DNA of 64,000 nt from Actinomycetes bacterium (GTDB lineage Bacteria > Actinomycetota > Actinomycetes > Nanopelagicales > Nanopelagicaceae): the NCBI GenBank assembly GCA_025360085.1, contig JANYCW010000046.1:52036-116035 (forward strand). The letters run 5' to 3'. The notes under the pieces are model-generated. The model saw nothing but the letters and a program-made list of their open reading frames with translations. It had not been told where the DNA came from and did no database searches. Numbering within the stretch: the first letter of the stretch is position 1; every line of letters starts with the position of its first letter. Positions 53,836 through 61,390 of the stretch are shown piece after piece. Position numbers and translations under genes: made by a program.

Positions 53836-54363
53836 CTACCAGGCAGCTGCAATCTCATCTCGTGTCAACATTAATAGTTGAGGCAGAACTTTTGTGTGAC
53901 CAATAATTGGCATAAAGTTAGCATCTCCGCTCCATCGTGGCACTAAGTGTTGATGGATATGCTCTGCCACTCCCGCTCCTGATATCGCACCTTGATTCAT
54001 TCCTATATTAAATCCCTCTGGCGATGAGATTTTACGAATCGTAATCATTGCATGCGCAGTTAATGCAGAGATTTCATTTCGTTCATCCACTGACAATTCC
54101 GTTAAATCTGCAATATGTCGATACGTGCACACTAATAAATGTCCTGGGTTATATGGGTAAAGATTCATGACTACAAAGGCAGATACTCCACGGTAAACAA
54201 TCAAACCCGCGCTGTCTTCCAACTTCGGAATACGACAGAATGGGCACTCCACCTCATTGTCTTTGAGCGGGCGATTTTCTCCGCGTAAATACTCCAGCCG
54301 ATGCGGTGCCCAAAGGCGGCTCCAACTATCAGGCAGGCCCAAACCATCAATTCTCATCGTCAC
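53836..54363 (-). CDS. HIT family protein
   Basis: [49 protein letters not shown] (HxHxH). Confidence 0.93.
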   Translation of the reverse strand: MTMRIDGLGLPDSWSRLWAPHRLEYLRGENRPLKDNEVECPFCRIPKLEDSAGLIVYRGVSAFVVMNLYPYNPGHLLVCTYRHIADLTELSVDERNEISALTAHAMITIRKISSPEGFNIGMNQGAISGAGVAEHIHQHLVPRWSGDANFMPIIGHTKVLPQLLMLTRDEIAAAW

Positions 54364-56348
54364 ACCTGTCTGCGTTCGGCGACGATTTTTGTTATCTGCG
54401 CGATTGCATCAATAATCGGAACTCCATTTCTTTGTTCGCCGTTACGGTAGCGAAAGGAAACGGCGCCTTTGGCCTGATCCTCCTCCCCTGCAATGACCAT
54501 AAAGGGGATCTTTTGTAACTGCGCATTGCGCACCTTCTTTTGCATTCGATCATCAGAGCTATCGAGTTCGGCGCGAATGCCAGCTTTTCTCATCTGTGAA
54601 ATGACATCGGCTAAGTAATCGGTAAAATTATCGGCAACGGGAATTCCAATTACTTGTACGGGAGCAAGCCACGGTGGAAATGCCCCAGCATAATGTTCGG
54701 TCAGTACGCCAAAAAAACGCTCAATCGAGCCAAAGAGTGCGCGGTGAATCATGACCGGGCGTTGGCGAGTTCCATCGGCGGCTGCAAATTCGAGTTCAAA
54801 GCGGGCAGGCAGTTGAAAATCGACTTGAATCGTCGACATCTGCCACGTGCGACCAATGGCATCTTTTGCTTGAACGGAAATCTTTGGTCCATAAAATGCC
54901 GCGCCACCTTCATCTAATACAAGCTCTAGGTTTTGAGCAGTAGCGGCTTGGGCAAGTGCCTGCGTTGCTTCAATCCAATCACTCTCTTCTCCCACTGATT
55001 TTTCAGGGTTGCGGGTAGAGAGCTCAAGGTAGAAATCGTTGAGCCCATAATCTCTTAATAGATTAAGAACGAAAGTCAGAAGCGAATCCAGCTCGCCCAC
55101 CATCTGCTCTTTTGTGCAGTAAATATGCGCATCATCTTGAGTAAAGCCACGCGCACGTGTGATTCCATGCAAGACACCGGATTTTTCATAACGATAGACC
55201 GTTCCAAATTCAAATAAACGAAGCGGAAGTTCGCGATACGAACGGCCTCGAGAGCGAAAAATTAAATTGTGGAAGGGACAGTTCATTGGCTTCATGTAGT
55301 ACTGCTGACCTGCGCGCTTTACTGTGCCATCTGCATGTAACTCTTCATCTAATATCATAGGCGGGTACATACCTTCGGCATACCATTGCAAGTGGCCCGA
55401 CGTTTCAAAGAGCGCGGCCTTTGTTAGGTGCGGTGAGTAAACAAATTCATATCCCTCTTCTTCGTGGCGCTTACGCGAATAATCCTCCATCGCCCGTCGA
55501 ATGATTCCGCCCTTAGGGTGAAAGACTGCAAGTCCAGAGCCAATCTCCTCGGGAAAAGAAAAAAGGTCAAGTTCGGTGCCCAAGCGTCGATGATCGCGCT
55601 TTTCGGCTTGGGCTAAATACTCTAAATAAGAATTGAGCTCATCCTGAGATGGCCAAGCGGTGCCGTAAATACGCTGCAACATAGGATTTTTTTCGGAGCC
55701 TAACCAATAGGCGGCAGCGGTGCGCATCAATTTAAAAGCTGGAATATGTTTTGTCGTTGGCAGATGAGGGCCTCTGCAAAGATCGCTCCACACTGGATTT
55801 CCATCTCGACCTAGGTTGTCATAGATCGTGAGTTCACTGCCGCCGACTTCAACGCCAGCATCCTCCCCTACAACTCCTTTTATGCCAATGAGCTCGCACT
55901 TATAGGGCTCATGCGCAAGCTCTTTCAAAGCATCGTTCTCAGTGATCACGCGAGGCCTAAAGCGCTGTCCCTCTTTGATAATTCTGCGCATTGCGCTCTC
56001 TATTTTTACTAAATCATCGGGATTAAAATTATTGGTCGGGTCAAAGTCATAGTAAAAACCATCTTTAATCGGTGGGCCAATTCCAAGGCGCGTATCAGCA
56101 TAGATTTCTTGTACAGCTTGGGCCATTACGTGCGCAGCCGAGTGGCGAAGAACGGCCAGACCCTCAGGAGATGAGATTGAAATACCTTCAACGTTATCGC
56201 CTTCATGTAACTGGCTCCAGAGATCTTTGAGGACACCATTGATTCGGGCGACGACAATCTCTCTTTCCTCTACAAAGAGGTGAGTCGGACGCTGATCTGC
56301 CTCGATTGCTCGAACTCTGCCATTTAAGGTGATTTCAATCATGGACAT
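54360..56348 (-). CDS. thrS: Threonyl-tRNA synthetase
   Basis: [73 protein letters not shown]. Confidence 0.98.
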   Translation of the reverse strand: MSMIEITLNGRVRAIEADQRPTHLFVEEREIVVARINGVLKDLWSQLHEGDNVEGISISSPEGLAVLRHSAAHVMAQAVQEIYADTRLGIGPPIKDGFYYDFDPTNNFNPDDLVKIESAMRRIIKEGQRFRPRVITENDALKELAHEPYKCELIGIKGVVGEDAGVEVGGSELTIYDNLGRDGNPVWSDLCRGPHLPTTKHIPAFKLMRTAAAYWLGSEKNPMLQRIYGTAWPSQDELNSYLEYLAQAEKRDHRRLGTELDLFSFPEEIGSGLAVFHPKGGIIRRAMEDYSRKRHEEEGYEFVYSPHLTKAALFETSGHLQWYAEGMYPPMILDEELHADGTVKRAGQQYYMKPMNCPFHNLIFRSRGRSYRELPLRLFEFGTVYRYEKSGVLHGITRARGFTQDDAHIYCTKEQMVGELDSLLTFVLNLLRDYGLNDFYLELSTRNPEKSVGEESDWIEATQALAQAATAQNLELVLDEGGAAFYGPKISVQAKDAIGRTWQMSTIQVDFQLPARFELEFAAADGTRQRPVMIHRALFGSIERFFGVLTEHYAGAFPPWLAPVQVIGIPVADNFTDYLADVISQMRKAGIRAELDSSDDRMQKKVRNAQLQKIPFMVIAGEEDQAKGAVSFRYRNGEQRNGVPIIDAIAQITKIVAERRQV

Positions 56349-56352
56349 GTAT

Positions 56353-57111
56353 TTAGTCTACCCAATGATCTTGAGCCATGGCGTGAATTTGAGCGCGCAT
56401 AGCTGCCGACGAAGAAAGTTGGCCTCCATCAATTGAATCTATCGACTGTGCAATGCGAAGGGAGCTAAGTAAAATTGCCGATGTGATATCACCGATTCGC
56501 GCCAATGCAAATGAGGCAATCTTTACATCGCAGTTTGCAATTACAAGCTCACGCATGATTCCAGGTAAAACCCCATCCTCAATCGGCGGCGTTATCCATC
56601 TCCCATCAATGTTAACGATGAGGTTTGTCACTGCGCCTTCACAGATATTGCCTTTGCTGTTGTAGACAATTGCTTCGTCAAAACCGAGTAATTGAGCCTC
56701 TTTCAAAATCGCCAAGCGGTGCTCATATGGATAACTCTTTATCGATTCACCACCATTATCGATTGCATCGGGGTGGCGGCGAACTTTGGCCGATGAATCA
56801 AGGCTCTGGTAGGCAAGATGTGCAACCACCCAGTGTCCGCTCACATCAAAAGAGATTCGCACATGGCCAATAGTTTGAGGTTCGGCAGTTATTAACTCAT
56901 CAACGGCGGCGCGAATAAGCGATATTTCTGGAAGTTTTAATCCCAGAGTTTTCGCACTTATATAGGCCCTCTGCATATGTCGGTGAAATGCATAGGGCAA
57001 TCCTTTTTCACTGCGTAAAGTTTCAAAAATTCCACGGCCAATCAGCCACCCCGTGGGTGTGCAAGCAGTGCCTTCTACATCAACGAGCAATCCATCAAAT
57101 ATGATTTTCAT
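56353..57111 (-). CDS. pabC: Aminotransferase class IV, probable aminodeoxychorismate lyase
   Basis: [62 protein letters not shown] at 57109-57111 next to the pabB stop. Confidence 0.85.
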   Translation of the reverse strand: MKIIFDGLLVDVEGTACTPTGWLIGRGIFETLRSEKGLPYAFHRHMQRAYISAKTLGLKLPEISLIRAAVDELITAEPQTIGHVRISFDVSGHWVVAHLAYQSLDSSAKVRRHPDAIDNGGESIKSYPYEHRLAILKEAQLLGFDEAIVYNSKGNICEGAVTNLIVNIDGRWITPPIEDGVLPGIMRELVIANCDVKIASFALARIGDITSAILLSSLRIAQSIDSIDGGQLSSSAAMRAQIHAMAQDHWVD

Positions 57112-58097
57112 GGTAACTGCCCACCGGCAATTGAAATGAGTCGACGCGCTTTCAACTGCGTCTCTTCCCACTCATTTTTTGGATCACTCCCCCACGTTAT
57201 GCCAGCACCAGTCCCAAAGCGCAATGCATCATCTTTCCAAAAGATTCTTATTGCAACTGATAGTTCGCACTGATCTGCCTGAACCCAACCGAGGGCGCCA
57301 CAGTATGGCCCGCGAGGCGATTCATTCTCGGTTATGACTGAAATAGCCGATGATTTAGGTGCACCACTAACAGATCCCGGAGGGTGCAACGATGAAAGGA
57401 TCTCGCTCCAGGAAATATTTTTTAGTAGTTCGCCCTCAATATCAGAGACCAGATGAACTAATCCGGGATGCGGTTCAGCTGCCAATAACCGCGGAACGCA
57501 AATCGAGCCGCTCTGACAAATGCTTCCGAAATCATTGCGCATTAAATCTACAATCATGACATTTTCTGCAATGTCTTTTGCGCCAAAGTGTTGCTGCCCC
57601 GGAAGTTGGGTCCCTTTAATCGGAGACGTTCTCACACGATTACCGCTTCGTTTTAAAAATAATTCTGGTGATGCCGACGCAATATTTAATCCAGGAATCT
57701 GCATATACGAGGCCCACGGCGCGGGATTATTAATGAGAATTTGGGTAAATAAACCTTGAAGTGTGCGATCAGGATCGATGGGAGTTGAAAGTTGGCGACA
57801 GGCATTTACTTGATATACCCACCCTTGCGCTATCTGGCGCTGAATCAATTTCACATAATCCATATAACTGTTTTCACTTCGCGATAAAATCCAACCTCCG
57901 ACGTTTTTCTCCCATTCCGTTGATGGAAACTCTGCGTCAACAACATGTGCAAAACGCGCCGCTAGAAAGCCTCCTTCAAAGGTGGTTGACACGGCCCAGA
58001 AAGCGCCGTCGGATAAGCATTCTGGATCCCTTGAAATCTCCTGCAATTCGGTCGCCAAACGACCGCTCATCCAAAATAAAGCCTCGCTCTGATTCAC
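57108..58097 (-). CDS. pabB: Aminodeoxychorismate synthase component I
   Basis: Chorismate-binding family; VRTSPIKGTQLPG (PIKGT, the PabB-type lysine), IVDLMRNDFG, HPPGSVSGAPKSSAI, GPYCGALGW. Confidence 0.9.
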   Translation of the reverse strand: MNQSEALFWMSGRLATELQEISRDPECLSDGAFWAVSTTFEGGFLAARFAHVVDAEFPSTEWEKNVGGWILSRSENSYMDYVKLIQRQIAQGWVYQVNACRQLSTPIDPDRTLQGLFTQILINNPAPWASYMQIPGLNIASASPELFLKRSGNRVRTSPIKGTQLPGQQHFGAKDIAENVMIVDLMRNDFGSICQSGSICVPRLLAAEPHPGLVHLVSDIEGELLKNISWSEILSSLHPPGSVSGAPKSSAISVITENESPRGPYCGALGWVQADQCELSVAIRIFWKDDALRFGTGAGITWGSDPKNEWEETQLKARRLISIAGGQLP

Positions 58098-58167
58098 AAG
58101 TGCAACGCTATCTTTTCGCCTCTCATTTTGGCGCTTATGGCCTTCCTACGATAGATTTTGCCCTCTC

Positions 58168-58240
58168 GCGGACGTAGCGCAGTTGGTAGCGCGGAACCTT
58201 GCCAAGGTTCAGGTCGCCGGTTCGAACCCGGTCGTCCGCT
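58168..58240 (+). tRNA. tRNA-Gly(GCC)
   Basis: Cloverleaf gcggacg...cgtccgc+t; anticodon arm gaacc-TTGCCAA-ggttc; GGTTCGAACC T-arm. Confidence 0.97.
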
Positions 58241-58270
58241 CTCCATCAGTCGCCTCGGCGATTTGTTACT

Positions 58271-58341
58271 GGTCCGGTGGCCGAGAGGCGAGGCAAGGGA
58301 CTGCAAATCCCTCTACACGGGTTCAAATCCCGTCCGGACCT
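58271..58341 (+). tRNA. tRNA-Cys(GCA)
   Basis: Acceptor ggtccgg/ccggacc; anticodon arm aggga-CTGCAAA-tccct; GGGTTCAAATCCC T-arm; CCA follows the discriminator. Confidence 0.97.
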
Positions 58342-58370
58342 CCATGTGTACGTGAGGAGCTTGTGGAAGG

Positions 58371-58721
58371 GTGAGCGCCATGAGTGAATCGTCGCGGCCT
58401 TGGGGGCGTTATGAAATTCTCCATGAATCCGAGGCATATAAAGTCAAATGCATCTGGGTCTATCCGCACAAACGCCTTTCCTACCAACGCCACGAAAAGC
58501 GTGCAGAGCACTGGTTTTTGGTTGCTGGAACGGCGAAGGTAACGCTTAACGGTGTTCAATCAAATGTGCGCGCCGGCGATAGCTTAGATATTGCGATTGG
58601 TGATTTACACCGCATCGAAAATATTGGCCACAATGACGTAATCTTCATTGAAGTTCAAACTGGTACATACTTTGGTGAAGATGATATCGAACGAATCGAG
58701 GATGATTTCGGGCGCGAATAA
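58371..58721 (+). CDS. Cupin-domain protein, mannose-6-phosphate isomerase type II-like
   Basis: RPWGRYEILHESEAYKVKCIWVYPHKRLSYQRHEKRAEHWFLVAGTAKVTLNG...DLHRIENIG matches the ManC C-terminal cupin; alternative ATG start at 58380. Confidence 0.88.
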   Translation: MSAMSESSRPWGRYEILHESEAYKVKCIWVYPHKRLSYQRHEKRAEHWFLVAGTAKVTLNGVQSNVRAGDSLDIAIGDLHRIENIGHNDVIFIEVQTGTYFGEDDIERIEDDFGRE

Positions 58722-58738
58722 GCGTGAAATTCGTAAGG

Positions 58739-58744
58739 TATAAT
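58739..58744 (+). promoter_or_regulatory. Candidate -10 element (TATAAT) upstream of tRNA-Val
   Basis: Perfect TATAAT 13 nt before the tRNA 5' end; no clear -35 box. Confidence 0.4.
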
Positions 58745-58757
58745 TTTGCAATAGCAC

Positions 58758-58829
58758 GGATCGTTGGCTCAGCGGTAGAGCACCACATTGACATTGTGGG
58801 GGTCACTGGTTCGATCCCAGTACGGTCCA
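58758..58829 (+). tRNA. tRNA-Val(GAC)
   Basis: Acceptor ggatcgt/acggtcc; anticodon arm ccaca-TTGACAT-tgtgg; GGTTCGATCCC T-arm. Confidence 0.96.
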
Positions 58830-58832
58830 CTT

Positions 58833-59402
58833 TTAAGCACATAGAAAGGCTTTGAAATCTGCGACGCTGAGTTCATACATCTCTTCCGGCCCATCCTCGT
58901 CGTCGATCTGCTGGCCGACATGCTTAAAACCAAATTTGTTAATCAAGGCAATCGAGGCGGTGTTTTCCGATGAAACTGTATAACGTAAAGTTTCTACTCC
59001 CTCTTGTTCGCAGACCCAACTCCACATTCCAAGCAAAGTTTCAAAACCAAATCCAAGCCCTTGAAATTTTCGGTCGATTCCAAGGCCAATCTCAATCATT
59101 CCTTTGTCATTAGGTGCACCATGAAAACTTGTACTCCCAATAATCTCATTCGTCGATTTCAAAACAATCCATCTCACAAACCATTTATTAATTGAGCGAT
59201 CAACTTTAACTTGTGGCACTCTCCAAGCAAGTGGCCCAGAATCATCCTTGAGGACTCGAAAGGGATTTGTAAAGTCTTTACCTTCATAAACCCAAGGCGC
59301 TTCAGGTGTTTCATAAATTGAAACTAGTTCATCGACGCTTATGTGATGGAGTTCAAGGTGTTGCGTACTAATGAACTCTTCCCTGGGTTGATCAGGCTGC
59401 AA
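58833..59402 (-). CDS. GNAT family N-acetyltransferase (RimJ/RimL-like)
   Basis: IGSTSFHGAPNDKGMIEIGLGIDRKFQGLGFGFETLLGMWSWVCEQEGVETLRYTVSSENTASIALINKFGFKHVGQ. Confidence 0.92.
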   Translation of the reverse strand: MQPDQPREEFISTQHLELHHISVDELVSIYETPEAPWVYEGKDFTNPFRVLKDDSGPLAWRVPQVKVDRSINKWFVRWIVLKSTNEIIGSTSFHGAPNDKGMIEIGLGIDRKFQGLGFGFETLLGMWSWVCEQEGVETLRYTVSSENTASIALINKFGFKHVGQQIDDEDGPEEMYELSVADFKAFLCA

Positions 59403-59410
59403 AAAATGAC

Positions 59411-59911
59411 CTAACCATCGACTGTATTAATCTCTCCAGCAATATCGGAAAATGCCCATAGATCAATCTCATCCAAATCTAGAATCCGAATTCCATGAAC
59501 TTTTAACGTGTCGGAAATCTGAGCACGGTGTTCGGTTGCGTGATGAATTGACTGTGAAATTATGGTCGAACGGGAGCGTTCAATTGTTTTACCTTCGTGA
59601 TGCAGAGTAATAATCCCATCTGATGTATGTGACTGCTCGCGCAAAATCTCATCAGCGGCGGCGCAGTACTCTTTCAGTTTTTCAAGCGGAATGGCCATCT
59701 CCTGCTCCAGACCAGTTGAAACTGAATGCCCCGAGGTTCTTTTGGCATATCCCCCAGATGCTAAAACAATATGATTGGCTAACTCTTGTATCGACCAATC
59801 ATCTTCGGTGAGTTGGAGTTTCCAATCTTGCTCTGTTAGCTCGCCCAGTTTTCCAAGAACATATTGATTGGCCCACGCCATATGTAGAAGTAGTTTTTCC
59901 TGATTGAGCAT
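59411..59911 (-). CDS. DinB-family protein
   Basis: MLNQEKLLLHMAWANQYVLGKLGELTEQDW...SIQELANHIVLASGGYAKR...SIHHATEHRAQISDTLKVHGI (four-helix DinB pattern). Confidence 0.82.
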   Translation of the reverse strand: MLNQEKLLLHMAWANQYVLGKLGELTEQDWKLQLTEDDWSIQELANHIVLASGGYAKRTSGHSVSTGLEQEMAIPLEKLKEYCAAADEILREQSHTSDGIITLHHEGKTIERSRSTIISQSIHHATEHRAQISDTLKVHGIRILDLDEIDLWAFSDIAGEINTVDG

Positions 59912-59929
59912 CAATAACTCCTGACTTGA

Positions 59930-59961
59930 ATATGCCTTGAATATGCCTTGAATAGGCATAT
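59930..59961. repeat. Tandem 11-nt repeat with a following inverted half-site
   Basis: atatgccttga atatgccttga ataggcatat; IR atatgcct(59941-59948) tgaat aggcatat(59954-59961), upstream of dinB-like gene. Confidence 0.8.
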
Positions 59962-59988
59962 ATTAACGCTTATCGAGATGAAACCTTC

Positions 59989-61362
59989 TTAAATCGGTGC
60001 GAATTCAGATGTGAAGTGCCGAAGGGATGGGGGCTCTTTAATTATTGAGTAGCCAGTGAGTGATGGAGCGCGTTTTAAAACTTCGGCGCAGACTTCAATA
60101 ACGTAATCGATATGACTTTGTGTGTAGGTTCGACGCGGAATCGCAAGGCGGACTAACTCCATCGCCGCAGGTACTTCACTTCCGTCGGGCTTTCGACCAA
60201 ACATGACGGATCCAATTTCGCAGCCTCTGATTCCCCCGGCTTTGTAGAGTTCAATGGCCAGCCCTTGACCGGGATATTGCAGAGCAGGGATATGTGGCAG
60301 CAAGGCTTTAGCATCGATATAAACGGCATGCCCACCGATAGGAAGTACCACGGGTATTCCCATTTCGTGTAGGGCATTTCCTAGATATGCCGTTGATTGA
60401 ATTCGATACCTTAAATAGTCATGAGAGACAACTTCGGTCAAACCCACTGCAAGGGCCTCTAAGTCACGCCCAGCAAGGCCGCCATAGGTAGGAAAGCCCT
60501 CGGTTAAAATTAGGAGGTTCCGGCAGATTGCGGCTAAACCATCGTCATTGAGGGCAAGCCAACCACCAATATTTCCAAGGGGGTCTTTTTTTGCACTCAT
60601 TGTCATGCCATCGGCCAAACGTGCGATCTCCCGAACGATATCGATAACTTCGCGCCTCGATTGGCCTGCTTCGCGTTCTCGAATAAACCAGGCATTTTCA
60701 GCAAAGCGACAAGCATCTAAGAAGAATGGTATTGAGTATTTTTTACAGATAGCGCTCACCGCGTGAAGGTTTTCAAGAGAGACGGGCTGACCTCCCCCAG
60801 AGTTATTGGTAATTGTCATCATTACTACGGGGATATTTTCAACCCCAGTATTTTTAATCAATTGTTCTAACGCAACCAGATCCATATTTCCTTTGAATGG
60901 ATGCAGATTCGCCGGATCTTTTCCCTCTGCTATAACCAAATCGACGGCTTCGGCCTGAGAGTATTCAATATTGGCGCGCGTTGTATCAAAGTGAGTATTG
61001 CTAGGAATAACTTTTCCCGCTCCCCCGATTGCGGTAAAGAGGATTTTTTCGGCTGCGCGACCTTGATGTGTCGGAATGATGTGAGTAAATGGGAAAAGAT
61101 TCTGCACCGCCGCCTTAAAGTTTAACCACGAAGGTGATCCGGCATAGGACTCATCTCCCCGTTGAATCGCGGCCCATTGATTGCGACTCATTGCTCCCGT
61201 ACCAGAATCGGTCAGTAGATCAATGAGTACATTATCGGAGTGAAGTGAGAATAAGTTGTAGCCAACCTCTTCAATAAATTCTGAGCGCTCAGATTCAGTT
61301 GTCATAGCGATCGATGCCACAGAATGAATTCTGAAAGGCTCGATTATTGTTTTAAACTCCAT
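59989..61362 (-). CDS. tnaA: Tryptophanase (beta-eliminating lyase family)
   Basis: LTDSGTGAMSRNQWAAIQRGDESYAGSPSWLNF, IIPTHQGRAAEKILF, MTMSAKKDPLGNIGGWLALND, LRHFTSEF; EIGS at the position equivalent to the tyrosine phenol-lyase ERGI motif. Confidence 0.88.
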   Translation of the reverse strand: MEFKTIIEPFRIHSVASIAMTTESERSEFIEEVGYNLFSLHSDNVLIDLLTDSGTGAMSRNQWAAIQRGDESYAGSPSWLNFKAAVQNLFPFTHIIPTHQGRAAEKILFTAIGGAGKVIPSNTHFDTTRANIEYSQAEAVDLVIAEGKDPANLHPFKGNMDLVALEQLIKNTGVENIPVVMMTITNNSGGGQPVSLENLHAVSAICKKYSIPFFLDACRFAENAWFIREREAGQSRREVIDIVREIARLADGMTMSAKKDPLGNIGGWLALNDDGLAAICRNLLILTEGFPTYGGLAGRDLEALAVGLTEVVSHDYLRYRIQSTAYLGNALHEMGIPVVLPIGGHAVYIDAKALLPHIPALQYPGQGLAIELYKAGGIRGCEIGSVMFGRKPDGSEVPAAMELVRLAIPRRTYTQSHIDYVIEVCAEVLKRAPSLTGYSIIKEPPSLRHFTSEFAPI

Positions 61363-61390
61363 ACAGGCAGTCTACTTACCTTTGGTTGAT

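Noticed and set aside
58094-58559. Several ORFs across the tRNA region on both strands
   Set aside because: They run through tRNA genes; peptides such as SGRDLNPCRGICSPLPRLS are typical tRNA mistranslations.
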